Shown here in pieces: positions 47,291-55,752 of a stretch of 64,000 nt of DNA. This DNA comes from Candidatus Micropelagos thuwalensis. GTDB taxonomy: Bacteria; Pseudomonadota; Alphaproteobacteria; RS24. The notes under the pieces were generated by a model. It was not told the DNA's origin and made no database searches. It was given only the letters and a program-made list of their open reading frames with translations. Location: the NCBI RefSeq assembly GCF_000469155.1, contig NZ_AWXE01000001.1, forward strand, positions 372,001 to 436,000, given 5' to 3'. The position numbers and the translations under genes were made by a program. Positions within the stretch are counted from its first letter, which is position 1. Each line of letters opens with the position of its first letter.

Positions 47291-48343
47291 CTATCTGATG
47301 GGTGGAGCAAATTGGAGACCGCCATCGGTCCATAAAGCATTTAAACCGCGTTTAATTTTGAGTTCGGAGCCAGCACCAAGATTGCGGTTAAAACTTTCAC
47401 CATAATTACCTACTTTACGGATAATGCGTGTCGCCCAGTCGTTATCAAGACCGAGGCTTTCCCCAAATGACCCTTCTACACCCAGCAAGCGCCGAATTGA
47501 CGGATTGGGACTCTCCTTCATTTGATTAACATTTTGCGAATTAACGCCGAACTCTTCTGCATTCAACATGGCATAATGCACCCAGCGCACAACATCCGCC
47601 CATACTTCATCCCCCTGTCGGACAGCAGGAGATAACGGCTCTTTTGAAATCACTTCATTCAAAACAATATGCGCATCGGGTTCAATTAAACGTTGACGTT
47701 GAGCATAAAGACCCGATTGATCCGTCGTATAGGCATCACAACGCCCAGCATCATAAGCGGCGACGGCTTCTTCAGATTTTTCAAACGAGCTAATATCATA
47801 TTCCATCCCATTACTTCTGAAATAATCAGCAACATTTAGCTCTGTTGTCGTTCCGGCATTTGCACAGATAGATGCACCATCAAGCTCACTTAATCTGGTA
47901 ACGCCAATATCCTTCCGGACAATAAAACCTTGCCCGTCATAATAATTTGCGCCGATAAACTGAATTCCCAGCGCTGTATCCCGGTGCATTGTCCAGGTCG
48001 TGTTACGTGCCAGCAAATCAATTTCACCTGATTGCAGTGCTGTAAATCTCACTTTTGCAGAAAGGGGAACGAATTTAATGGCCTCGGCATCCCCTAAAAC
48101 CGCAACAGCCACAGCTCTACAAAAATCTGCATCAAGACCATGCCATCTACCTTTATCGTCAGGCGCAGAAAACCCAGGCAACCCTTGTGTAACGCCGCAT
48201 ATAAGCACATTGCGTTTTTTGACGAGATCGAGCGTTCCCTCTGCTTTTGCAGGTGTAAAGATTGCCAATACAGGCAATAATAAAAACGTTAAAAACACGC
48301 CTGCTTTCGGATATCCGATATGTGGCCACTTTAAAAAATTCAT
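47291..48343 (-). CDS. aapJ: general L-amino acid ABC transporter substrate-binding protein
   Basis: Periplasmic binding protein of 350 residues. From ATG 48343 it has a Sec signal peptide ending near PAKA-EG (about residue 34), then the mature start GTLDLVKKRNVLICGVTQGLPGF and WHGLDADFCRAVAVAVLGD, a type II PAAT binding-protein signature. The frame reaches 48424, but that start would place charged residues ahead of the signal. It is the first gene of aapJQMP and lies divergently from metC, an arrangement known from Rhizobium. Confidence 0.94.
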   Translation of the reverse strand: MNFLKWPHIGYPKAGVFLTFLLLPVLAIFTPAKAEGTLDLVKKRNVLICGVTQGLPGFSAPDDKGRWHGLDADFCRAVAVAVLGDAEAIKFVPLSAKVRFTALQSGEIDLLARNTTWTMHRDTALGIQFIGANYYDGQGFIVRKDIGVTRLSELDGASICANAGTTTELNVADYFRSNGMEYDISSFEKSEEAVAAYDAGRCDAYTTDQSGLYAQRQRLIEPDAHIVLNEVISKEPLSPAVRQGDEVWADVVRWVHYAMLNAEEFGVNSQNVNQMKESPNPSIRRLLGVEGSFGESLGLDNDWATRIIRKVGNYGESFNRNLGAGSELKIKRGLNALWTDGGLQFAPPIR

Positions 48344-48480
48344 GATCTTCTTCTTTCTCAAAATCAAAGGTAATTGTAGAGTAATAAATTCTAACATTAA
48401 TAAACAGGCAAAACCTAGCCACAAAGCCCAGTATTTGAGGTTTCAAATGAGATTTATAAAAATTTTACGGGGATTTTAAA

Positions 48481-49641
48481 TTGAAAGACAAAAGCGAAAA
48501 GAAACCCTCTACTCTTCTGACGCATAGTGGACGCGCCGGAGCCGCACATTTTGGCGCCGTAAACCCACCTGTCTATCATGCCTCTACAATTTTATTCGAC
48601 AGCTATGCAGATATTATCAATAACCGGGGGGATTACACCTATGGCAGGCGTGGTACCCCCACCACAAGAGCACTTGAAGATGTTATCTCCGGCCTCGAGA
48701 ATGCTGATGGCACGCTTCTCCTTCCAAGTGGATTAGCAGCATGTACGTTGACACTTCTAGCCTTATGCAAACAGGGCGATCATGTTCTTGTGCCGGATAA
48801 TGCCTATGAGTCTACCCGATCTTTTAGCCAGAAAATCCTCCCTGACTTTGGTATTGATACAGAGATTTATGACCCGACGGTTAGTGACATATCTCCTCTA
48901 ATACGCGACAATACAGCGCTTATTTTTCTCGAAAGCCCCGGATCACAGACTTTTGAAGTCATGGATCTGCAGATGATAATAAAAATTGCACGGGAAAAAA
49001 ATATTCTAACAGCGATGGATAACACTTGGGCGTCGCCTCTATTTTGTAAGCCGCTAGACATGGGTATTGATGTCTCCATCCAGTCGGCTACCAAATATGT
49101 GTCCGGTCATGCTGACTGCCTGCTTGGCTATGTGTCGGCACGCAAAGAAATTTATAACCGCCTTAAAAGAACGTATGGCCTTATGGGACTATGCGTCGGG
49201 CCGGATGATGTCGCCATGACGCTCCGCGGTGTAAGGACATTAGATGTCAGATTAAAAAGGCATCAAGAAAGCGCCCTAACGATTGCGCGATGGCTTGAAC
49301 AAAAAGAACAAGTTAAGTATGTGCATCACCCCGCACTGGAAAGCCATCCGCAACATGATTTATGGAAACGCGACTTCATAGGCTCTGGCGGACTTTTTGC
49401 GATTGAACTTCACCCATGTAGTGAAACACAAATCGCCGCTATGCTGGATGACATGTCTTTATTTGGTATGGGCTATAGTTGGGGCGGCTATGAAAGCCTC
49501 ATGATACCTGTCGTCTTATTGCGTCAATTAGGGCCAGAAAGAGGCCCCCTCCTCCGCCTTCATATTGGCCTTGAGGATGTTGAAGATTTACTTGAAGATT
49601 TAGCTGAAGGTTTTAAAAGATTTGATAATGCCAGTGCATAG
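48481..49641 (+). CDS. metC: cystathionine beta-lyase
   Basis: PLP enzyme that cleaves cystathionine to homocysteine, pyruvate and ammonia. The 386-residue protein has NPPVYHASTILFDSYADI, YGRRGTPTTRALEDVI (about residue 54), LPSGLAACTLTLLAL and the PLP lysine in QSATKYVSGHADCLLGY (about residue 202). It starts at TTG, the only available start codon after an in-frame stop, with GGGGA seven bases upstream. It is divergent from aapJ. Confidence 0.93.
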   Translation: MKDKSEKKPSTLLTHSGRAGAAHFGAVNPPVYHASTILFDSYADIINNRGDYTYGRRGTPTTRALEDVISGLENADGTLLLPSGLAACTLTLLALCKQGDHVLVPDNAYESTRSFSQKILPDFGIDTEIYDPTVSDISPLIRDNTALIFLESPGSQTFEVMDLQMIIKIAREKNILTAMDNTWASPLFCKPLDMGIDVSIQSATKYVSGHADCLLGYVSARKEIYNRLKRTYGLMGLCVGPDDVAMTLRGVRTLDVRLKRHQESALTIARWLEQKEQVKYVHHPALESHPQHDLWKRDFIGSGGLFAIELHPCSETQIAAMLDDMSLFGMGYSWGGYESLMIPVVLLRQLGPERGPLLRLHIGLEDVEDLLEDLAEGFKRFDNASA

Positions 49642-49663
49642 TTAAATAACCGGATAGATTCAA

Positions 49664-50392
49664 ATGAGCAAGATTGTCGGAATTATTGCAGATACGGGAA
49701 AACTTTACGGCAATCGGGTCTTCTTTTCCGGAGAACGATATCTGCAAGCCTTAACAGAATTAACGGATCTCCAACCAATTCTCATTCCCCCATTAGGGGT
49801 TAATATTATGCCCCTCCTCGATAAGCTTGATGGGGTGATGCTTACCGGTAATGTGTCGAATGTTCACCCTTCCCAATACGGTCAGGCTGAGACGGAAAAA
49901 CATCCACCCTATGATGAAGACCGCGATAGCACCGCCATACCCTATCTTGAAAAAATCATTGAACATGAAATTCCTTTGATTGCGATATGTCGCGGTTTTC
50001 AAGAATTGAATGTTGCCTATGGGGGAACACTTCATCCTGCTATTCACGAAATTGACGGCAGGCTGGATCATAGACGCATCAAAACCGATGATGAGGCTAT
50101 ACGTTATGCACCACGTCATAGTGTTAAACTCACCGAAGGGGGGCTGTTTAAAAGCTGGGTCGGGACAGATGAAATAATGGTGAACAGTCTGCACTTTCAA
50201 GGTGTCGAGAAGCTTGGTGACGGATTAACCATTGAAGCGGTTGCAGCAGACGGTACTGTGGAGGGCTTCACGGTTAAAAATGCTAAAGGCTTTACCGCAG
50301 CAGTCCAATGGCACCCAGAATATGAGCCGGCGACCAATGCGTTTTCCAAGTGTTTTTACGAGGCTTTTGCGGAAGCAGTCTTTGCGCGATAA
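49664..50392 (+). CDS. gamma-glutamyl-gamma-aminobutyrate hydrolase-like (peptidase C26) amidotransferase
   Basis: Class I glutamine-amidotransferase-fold hydrolase of 242 residues. The nucleophile Cys lies in PLIAICRGFQELNVAYGGTL (about residue 107) and the partner His-x-Glu in AAVQWHPEYE (about residue 215); LDGVMLTGNVSNVHPSQYG is the family's substrate loop. Relatives such as PuuD hydrolyse gamma-glutamyl-GABA in putrescine breakdown, but no other puu gene is here, so the substrate is open. It starts 22 bases after metC. Its TAA touches the encoded CCA end of the opposite-strand tRNA-Arg. Confidence 0.88.
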   Translation: MSKIVGIIADTGKLYGNRVFFSGERYLQALTELTDLQPILIPPLGVNIMPLLDKLDGVMLTGNVSNVHPSQYGQAETEKHPPYDEDRDSTAIPYLEKIIEHEIPLIAICRGFQELNVAYGGTLHPAIHEIDGRLDHRRIKTDDEAIRYAPRHSVKLTEGGLFKSWVGTDEIMVNSLHFQGVEKLGDGLTIEAVAADGTVEGFTVKNAKGFTAAVQWHPEYEPATNAFSKCFYEAFAEAVFAR

Positions 50393-50469
50393 TGGTGACC
50401 CCGGCAGGACTTGAACCTGCAACCTACGGATTAGAAGTCCGTCGCTCTATCCAGTTGAGCTACGGGGCC
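50393..50469 (-). tRNA. tRNA-Arg (anticodon TCT)
   Basis: Read on the minus strand: acceptor GGCCCCG pairs with CGGGGTC (one G-U pair), the anticodon loop CTTCTAA gives TCT, the T arm contains GGTTCAAGTCC, and CCA is encoded. It lies 13 bases downstream of the complex I subunit gene on the same strand and may be cotranscribed with it. Confidence 0.95.
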
Positions 50470-50482
50470 AAAATATTAATCG

Positions 50483-50788
50483 TCAATGCGTCCAGGAAAT
50501 TTGCCGGTCATAGCTGAAATTTTCAGCGTATGATTTGCTGACTTTCTTCCTTGAATGTGGTTTCAACACTCGGTAGGCAATGCCATTATTTTCAGCATAT
50601 GCTTTGGCTTCATCAAGCGTTTCAAAACGGAGTTTAACTTGAGTTTTAGTCTCAGACACACTGTTCCAACCCATTAGCGGGTCTTTAGATCGCGCGGTTT
50701 CGGCATCAAATTCAAGCATCCAGCTTTTGGTCTTCGCCATACCGGACTGCATTGCTGTTTTGCCGGGTTGATAAATTTTTGCAGACAT
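50483..50788 (-). CDS. ETC complex I subunit (NDUFS4-like)
   Basis: A 101-residue protein of the NDUFS4 (18 kDa) accessory-subunit family of NADH:ubiquinone oxidoreductase, which occurs in Alphaproteobacteria and mitochondria. Diagnostic segments are AKIYQPGKTAMQSGMAKT near the start, WMLEFDAETARSKDPLMGW and TQVKLRFETLDEAKAYAENN. I chose ATG 50788 with AGAGGTG just upstream; a GTG two codons earlier is less likely. Together with the NDUFAF6-like gene it marks complex I accessory functions in this genome. Confidence 0.92.
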   Translation of the reverse strand: MSAKIYQPGKTAMQSGMAKTKSWMLEFDAETARSKDPLMGWNSVSETKTQVKLRFETLDEAKAYAENNGIAYRVLKPHSRKKVSKSYAENFSYDRQISWTH

Positions 50789-50842
50789 AATCACCTCTTG
50801 GGCAATATATCGCCAAAGTCACAAGAATTATCAACTGAAATT

Positions 50843-50938
50843 TTAAATGCTGGGCACAATGGGCACATCAACGAAGGCCACACCGCATGACACCATGGAT
50901 AGAACCAGTATTAAAAGTATAAAAACATGACGTATCAT
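50843..50938 (-). CDS. very small putative lipoprotein (31 residues)
   Basis: The frame MIRHVFILLILVLSMVSCGV then AFVDVPIVPSI is a textbook short lipoprotein signal: a basic start, a hydrophobic core and lipobox MVSC, leaving a mature peptide of about 14 residues. AAGGG lies about nine bases before the ATG. It lies in the 246-base gap between the NDUFS4-like and DUF962 genes on the same strand. The architecture resembles entericidin-type or other tiny alphaproteobacterial lipoproteins, though no named family is recognised. Confidence 0.55.
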   Translation of the reverse strand: MIRHVFILLILVLSMVSCGVAFVDVPIVPSI

Positions 50939-51034
50939 AGCATTGCCCTTCACAATATAGCGAAGCGCACAAGACGCGATTCCTGTGACAGAATAATGAA
51001 AATTATTAGAACCCAAGGATATTAAAAAGGTTTA

Positions 51035-51379
51035 TTAAGAAACGCTTTCTTCAAGGACGCCCGCTTTTTTTAACTCATCATCAATTTGTCTCGTCACCCA
51101 GCAATAGAACATGCGGAAGTCACTAATGAGCGACCAGAAAGGATAATCGAAAGTAGCAGGTTTATTTTTCTCAATAGTGAGATGACTGAACCAAGCAAAA
51201 CCATAACCAACAACAGGCACGAACCAGAGATAAAAATAATTACCGGTCATCATCGCTGTGAAAATAATTCCTACCAAGCAGATAACACCAAAATAATGGT
51301 AACCACGTGTGGCCGGTTGTGCATGCTCCTGCAGATAATATGGCCAAAATTCAGAATAAGTTTTAATTGGCTTAGACAT
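51035..51379 (-). CDS. DUF962 / Mpo1-like membrane protein
   Basis: A 114-residue protein with two to three hydrophobic segments (about 30-48, 52-66 and 83-98). The conserved motifs are YYLQEHAQPATRGYHYFG and FAWFSHLTIEKNKPATFDYP, whose His residues match the metal ligands of the yeast 2-hydroxy-fatty-acid dioxygenase Mpo1 (DUF962). An oxygenase role on lipids is inferred from the family. ATG 51379 is preferred over an earlier TTG. It lies six bases from sodC on the same strand. Confidence 0.82.
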   Translation of the reverse strand: MSKPIKTYSEFWPYYLQEHAQPATRGYHYFGVICLVGIIFTAMMTGNYFYLWFVPVVGYGFAWFSHLTIEKNKPATFDYPFWSLISDFRMFYCWVTRQIDDELKKAGVLEESVS

Positions 51380-51391
51380 AACCAAAACCTA

Positions 51392-51886
51392 TCATTCAAT
51401 AACCCCGCACGCAATGCGTTTACCCGCTGCACCGGAAGGTTGGCTGATATAATCATCGCCGCCTGCGTGAATAATAAGCGTACCTGGAGGCGGGGTATTT
51501 GGCGACAAAATCAACCCGTGAATGAAGTTCTCAATTTTAAGCTTGCCTGTTTTACCGACATGTATGTTCGGCATGTCACCAAGGTGGTATTCAGTCCCAC
51601 TGAAAAAACCATGTGGTTTATCCTTTGGATTGTAATGCCCCCCTGCCGCATTAAAACTGTCAGCACAACTCGGATTCGCGTGAAGATGAAAAGCATGTTG
51701 TCCGACCGGCATGTTCTCTAATGTGGCAGACACAAGCAGGCCACCCGGCGCGGGGGTCAGTTTAAAACCACCTCTTAGCTCCCCCTCGGGCGATAATAAA
51801 GTACCGCTGAGAGTTGACTCATTGGCAAACGTACCTGAACTAAAAATGACAAAAATAAAGGTAGCGTAGGTAAATATTCGGAGCAT
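51392..51886 (-). CDS. sodC: periplasmic Cu/Zn superoxide dismutase
   Basis: Removes superoxide in the periplasm. The 164-residue protein has a signal peptide (cleavage near GTFA-NE, about residue 22), copper ligands in GQHAFHLHANPSC and GGHYNP, zinc-region residues, and the C-terminal IIHAGGDDYISQPSGAAGKRIACGVI with the active-site Arg and the disulfide Cys. I chose ATG 51886 with GGGAG eight bases upstream; the longer frame uses a GTG that overlaps the preceding small gene's stop codon. Confidence 0.95.
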   Translation of the reverse strand: MLRIFTYATFIFVIFSSGTFANESTLSGTLLSPEGELRGGFKLTPAPGGLLVSATLENMPVGQHAFHLHANPSCADSFNAAGGHYNPKDKPHGFFSGTEYHLGDMPNIHVGKTGKLKIENFIHGLILSPNTPPPGTLIIHAGGDDYISQPSGAAGKRIACGVIE

Positions 51887-51891
51887 AATTT

Positions 51892-52008
51892 TCACTCCCT
51901 ATTCTCAAGATCCTTCAAACGTTTACTTAAATCTGAAATCTTCATAATCATCCAGACTTGAGTGGCGATGAACAAGACGACAAAAAACAAAGCAATAATC
52001 AATCCCAT
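51892..52008 (-). CDS. 38-residue single-span membrane peptide upstream of sodC
   Basis: MGLIIALFFVVLFIATQVWM is a strong membrane helix, followed by a charged helical tail IMKISDLSKRLKDLENRE with leucines in heptad-like spacing. GGAG and GAGAG precede the ATG, and the TGA ends five bases before the sodC ATG, so it is placed to be cotranslated with sodC. It is too short for ordinary gene callers; no family is recognised. Confidence 0.5.
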   Translation of the reverse strand: MGLIIALFFVVLFIATQVWMIMKISDLSKRLKDLENRE

Positions 52009-52112
52009 TATTTCTCTCACTCCAGATTACTGATAGTAAATTTAATCTAGACTAATATCATAGCAAGCTAAAATAGAATTTGCTGGGAGTTTGCTTTATT
52101 TGAAATGAAGTA

Positions 52113-53135
52113 TCAAAAATTTTTAAAACGTTTTTTATTTCGACGACGATGGCTCGTTTTATCAAACGCATATCTCATAAAAGTCGGAATATCGCGGCGC
52201 ATCATAGCGTGACGGCTTAAAATTTTACCATTCCCTCGTATCAGGTCAGGCTTAGGCTTATCCAAAATATAAGATGCCAAAATAGAGTGGATGTTATGAT
52301 CTTCAATAACGCGCCGCCTGGCTTCTATAATAGCATCCAGTCTTTTTTCATATTCATTATTTGCGATGGCTTGCCGGATTATATCTACCGAAACCTCAAC
52401 ATCATTAATATCCAATTCAATAAAACTTTCTGGAGGAAAGTACTCGGACACATTCGGACAACCAAAATAAAATGGGAGGCAATACCCCAGATAAGCATCC
52501 GAAAGTTTTTCTGTCCAATGGTGGGGGGCGACATGATTTTCAATCGCTATTTGATAGCGATAGCCATCTGTTCCTTCAGCCTTATGTTCAACAAATTTCA
52601 AATTGCGTCCAAATAAATCCACCTGATTACCGAGCCTATCAGCCAGAGCCTGCATAAAACTGGCGCGCAGGTGATGCATCGTATGCTTTTGCGCCTTAAA
52701 AGACATAAACATGGAAAGATCGGCTGTTTTATCTGGCGGGGTTAAATGTGCCCTAACATGTTCCATGGTGCCGTAATACCAGACACCTACCGGCGGAACA
52801 AAATGTCTATTTGGATGTTTAAGGATTTCAGGCTCATGACTCGTCAGCACAGAACCAAACTGGTTAACATAATCCCAACCGTAAAACTTCACGGATGATG
52901 GCTCATAGGTCAGTAATATTGTCTGGCTTTGTGGACACGCTAACTCCTCGACACGTAAACTGAAACGTTCTCCATCATGTCCTGGCAAATCATCGCAAAC
53001 AACGAACCAGTCATAATCCCTCGCATCCCAATCCAGAATCCATTCAATATCATCATGACTAAATTCAGGTTCTGCCAGAAGTTTAAAGGCTCTGGGATAT
53101 TTGGAAACCAGCTTAATGCGAATCTTATTTGGCAT
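52113..53135 (-). CDS. glycosyltransferase family 10 (fucosyltransferase-like) protein
   Basis: A 340-residue protein whose C-terminal half has the GT10 alpha-1,3-fucosyltransferase motif: YQIAIENHVAPHHWTEKLSD then AYLGYCLPFYFGCPN (about residues 195-230), matching the FENS...TEK...P.YxG donor-binding pattern. The N-terminal half (about 1-170) would form the acceptor domain, and the last 20 residues are strongly basic. No signal peptide is seen, so it should act in the cytoplasm on a lipid-linked glycan. No other surface-polysaccharide gene is near. It may be a late acquisition, since its neighbours are unrelated. Confidence 0.82.
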   Translation of the reverse strand: MPNKIRIKLVSKYPRAFKLLAEPEFSHDDIEWILDWDARDYDWFVVCDDLPGHDGERFSLRVEELACPQSQTILLTYEPSSVKFYGWDYVNQFGSVLTSHEPEILKHPNRHFVPPVGVWYYGTMEHVRAHLTPPDKTADLSMFMSFKAQKHTMHHLRASFMQALADRLGNQVDLFGRNLKFVEHKAEGTDGYRYQIAIENHVAPHHWTEKLSDAYLGYCLPFYFGCPNVSEYFPPESFIELDINDVEVSVDIIRQAIANNEYEKRLDAIIEARRRVIEDHNIHSILASYILDKPKPDLIRGNGKILSRHAMMRRDIPTFMRYAFDKTSHRRRNKKRFKNF

Positions 53136-53180
53136 AGCAAAGCAGTAAAAACTTTAAGCATTGAATTTGTGAAATTTAAA

Positions 53181-53257
53181 TGGTCGGGGCTGCAGGATTC
53201 GAACCTGCGACCCCCTGGTCCCAAACCAGGTGCGCTACCAGACTGCGCCAAGCCCCG
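53181..53257 (-). tRNA. tRNA-Pro (anticodon TGG)
   Basis: Minus-strand cloverleaf: acceptor CGGGGCT pairs with AGCCCCG, D arm GGCGCAGTCTGGTAGCGC, anticodon loop TTTGGGA giving TGG, T arm GGTTCGAATCC; the discriminator is A and CCA is encoded. Confidence 0.95.
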
Positions 53258-53270
53258 ACAACTTCTGGTT

Positions 53271-53299
53271 CAAATACCTTTTCAACAATGAATTATCAA
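53271..53299 (-). promoter_or_regulatory. promoter of tRNA-Pro
   Basis: On the minus strand TTGATA (53299-53294) and TATTTG (53276-53271) are 17 bases apart, and the tRNA begins 13 bases after the -10 box. Confidence 0.5.
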
Positions 53300-53363
53300 G
53301 TAAATTAAAAAAAACATTAAAAAATTTTTCATTTAATAGGCTATTTGTTAATTTAACGGCCAC

Positions 53364-53401
53364 AAAAAACCGCTGAAGGAATGAATATTTCTCTTCAGCG
53401 G
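53364..53401 (-). terminator. Rho-independent terminator of nhaD
   Basis: On the minus strand CCGCTGAAG pairs with CTTCAGCGG around a 14-base loop and is followed by TTTTTT. It lies 24 bases after the nhaD stop codon. Confidence 0.85.
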
Positions 53402-53424
53402 CAAAAAAGTTAAAGTGTTTTTTC

Positions 53425-54834
53425 TTAATTTAATGTTAATGGAACATTATCAAAAAGGTGCTTATTGACATAAAGATGTACGACTATACTTGCAGCGTAA
53501 CCAAGTGCAATCGCCCATGTCCACTTCAAATGACCAAAGAATGTGTATATGCCTCGCGCTTGGCCCATAAGTGCAACACCCGCCGCTGAACCAATAGAAA
53601 GCATTGAGCCCCCAACACCTGCTGTCAGCGTTGCAAGCAACCATTGGCCCTCATCCATAGCTGGAAACATTGTAAGAACTGCGAACATTACCGGTATGTT
53701 ATCTACAATAGCTGATAATATACCAACAAGTACGTTAGCCGTAGTTGCACCTAAATCACCATACATATATTCAGAGGCTAAATTTAAATAACCAAATGTT
53801 GCTAGACCTCCAACACAAAGTAGAACCCCGTAGAAGAATAGAAGAGTATCCCATTCAGCTTTCCCTATTATCTCGAAAAAATCGAATTTTTTTCCGTCAC
53901 TAAATTTTTCACCCGAAGATTTCAAATAGAAACTGAAAAATCCGAGAACTCCAAGACCAGTCATCATACCAAAAGTTGGCGGGATATGGAAAAATTGATG
54001 ACCAGAAACCGTGAAAGCTATTGTGCCAAGAAATAAAAATACTACAGGAATGCCACCCTTTTTAATTACAACATTATCTGACACAGCAGCAGGCTGTTGG
54101 TCAGGAACGGCGAAATACATAATTGCTGCTGGTACAATGTAATTTACAACTGAAGGAATAAAAATCTGGAAGAAACCAAAGAAATCAATAACTCCTTTCT
54201 GCCATACCATGAGAGTAGTAATATCACCGAAAGGACTAAATGCACCACCTGCATTTGCAGCAACAACTATGTTGATACATGCAAGTGCAACGAACTTTGT
54301 ATGCCCAACTCCCACAGCCATAACAACCGCACACATTAGCAATGCTGTTGTCAAATTGTCTGCAATCGGAGAGATGAAAAAGGAAAGAACACCTGTAATC
54401 AGGAAAACTTTTTTGAAGCTGAAATTACGTGCCACCAGCCAAGCTCGAAGATACTCAAACACATTCCGTTCTGTCATAGTATTTATAAAAGTCATCGCAA
54501 CCAGTAGGAACATGAAAAGTTCTGCAAATTCTAAAAATACGTGTCTAAATGCTCCTTGGGTTTCGTGGGTATCATAACCACTTTGGTTAACCGCTAAACC
54601 TACAAGAAGCCAAATAATACCTGCTGCTAACATTACAGGCTTAGATTTACGAAGGTGGGTTACCTCCTCTAGCATTACAAGCACGTAAGCAACCGTAAAT
54701 ACACAAATTGATGAAATCGCAAAAGTAGATGTAGTCATTTTTAGATTAAGCACACCACCATCAGCTGCGTGAACTGGAAATGACATAAAAGCCATAAGAA
54801 GAATGGCCGGAAGTCCATAGAAGAATTTTGGCAT
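53425..54834 (-). CDS. nhaD: Na+/H+ antiporter NhaD-family protein
   Basis: Inner-membrane antiporter that expels Na+ in exchange for protons, used at high pH or salinity. The 469-residue protein (ATG 54834, with GAGGG upstream) has an N-terminal signal-like helix and about 11 further hydrophobic segments. NhaD family motifs include FFISPIADNLTTALLMCAVV (about residue 150), ANAGGAFSPFGDITTLMVW (about 190) and ILSAIVDNIPVMFAVL (about 370), whose Asp, Asn and Thr residues line the ion path. The longer frame to 54906 has no start-site support. Confidence 0.93.
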   Translation of the reverse strand: MPKFFYGLPAILLMAFMSFPVHAADGGVLNLKMTTSTFAISSICVFTVAYVLVMLEEVTHLRKSKPVMLAAGIIWLLVGLAVNQSGYDTHETQGAFRHVFLEFAELFMFLLVAMTFINTMTERNVFEYLRAWLVARNFSFKKVFLITGVLSFFISPIADNLTTALLMCAVVMAVGVGHTKFVALACINIVVAANAGGAFSPFGDITTLMVWQKGVIDFFGFFQIFIPSVVNYIVPAAIMYFAVPDQQPAAVSDNVVIKKGGIPVVFLFLGTIAFTVSGHQFFHIPPTFGMMTGLGVLGFFSFYLKSSGEKFSDGKKFDFFEIIGKAEWDTLLFFYGVLLCVGGLATFGYLNLASEYMYGDLGATTANVLVGILSAIVDNIPVMFAVLTMFPAMDEGQWLLATLTAGVGGSMLSIGSAAGVALMGQARGIYTFFGHLKWTWAIALGYAASIVVHLYVNKHLFDNVPLTLN

Positions 54835-54924
54835 TATACCCTCAGATAATTGGAAGAATTCAAAAGCAAACCAACAATACCAACACCACGCACACAAATA
54901 CAGCAAAATCGGGAGTAAAAAATG

Positions 54925-55659
54925 TTAATTATTTTCAATTAATGAATCGAAAATTTCATTAATTTCGATATTCAAAACCAAATCTGCAAAACCATCAAGA
55001 TCGGTTGGCTCACGATTGATAATGACAAATCTTGCGCCGTTTTCCTTAGCAAGAAGTGGGAATCCAGCGGCTGGAAAAACTTTTAAAGAAGATCCGACAG
55101 CAATAAACAGGTCACAGGCGAGACTTGCTTCTTCAGCGGCCTGCATCGCCTCGGGTGGCATAGATTGACCGAAGGAAACTGTCGCAGATTTAATATACCC
55201 ACCGCATTCACAAACAGGCGCCAGATTATCCTTTTTAAACTGCTCTTTGATGAGATTTATCTGGTATTTTTTTTCGCAATTTAAGCATTTCGCAAAAGTT
55301 CCATTACCATGTAGTTCAATGACTTGGTCATCTGAAAGGCCAGAATTTTGGTGAAGATTATCAATATTTTGAGTTATGACTTTGCTCACCTTGCCTACAT
55401 CCATCAATTCAGAGATTGCATAATGGGCTTTGTTAGGCTCGGGTTTACCAATTTCTTGATCCAGAAGAACTTTGCGTCGCCAAGTTTCTACACGCATCTC
55501 ATCGGACGCCATGAAATCACGAAAATCTATTGGCGCTAATCTGCTCCATAAGCCGCCTGGGCTTCGAAAATCCGGAATACCCGAGTCTGTGCTGATACCA
55601 GCACCCGTAAAAACGACCGTATATGCAGAGTCATTTATCCAATTTTTCAGCTCTTCCAT
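54925..55659 (-). CDS. cobB: NAD-dependent protein deacylase (sirtuin)
   Basis: Sir2-family enzyme that removes acyl groups from lysines using NAD. The 244-residue protein has VVFTGAGISTDSGIPDFRSP (about residues 16-35), ITQNIDNLHQNSG, the catalytic His in ELHGNGTFAKC, the zinc pairs CLNC and CECG, and VGSSLKVFPAAGF with INREPTDLD. ATG 55659 is preceded by GAGGAG; a GTG two codons earlier is possible. It lies upstream of nhaD on the same strand and may be cotranscribed with it. Confidence 0.93.
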   Translation of the reverse strand: MEELKNWINDSAYTVVFTGAGISTDSGIPDFRSPGGLWSRLAPIDFRDFMASDEMRVETWRRKVLLDQEIGKPEPNKAHYAISELMDVGKVSKVITQNIDNLHQNSGLSDDQVIELHGNGTFAKCLNCEKKYQINLIKEQFKKDNLAPVCECGGYIKSATVSFGQSMPPEAMQAAEEASLACDLFIAVGSSLKVFPAAGFPLLAKENGARFVIINREPTDLDGFADLVLNIEINEIFDSLIENN

Positions 55660-55752
55660 TAACACTCCTCAGCCCATACTATATTTGACATGATGCATTA
55701 TTCTGCAAAGATTTAATTATTAAGGTAGTTCATATTATTTGGTCTGGAATAC

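Noticed and set aside
48425-48480. SAM riboswitch upstream of metC
   Set aside because: The gap is too short and shows no conserved stems of SAM-I or SAM-II type.
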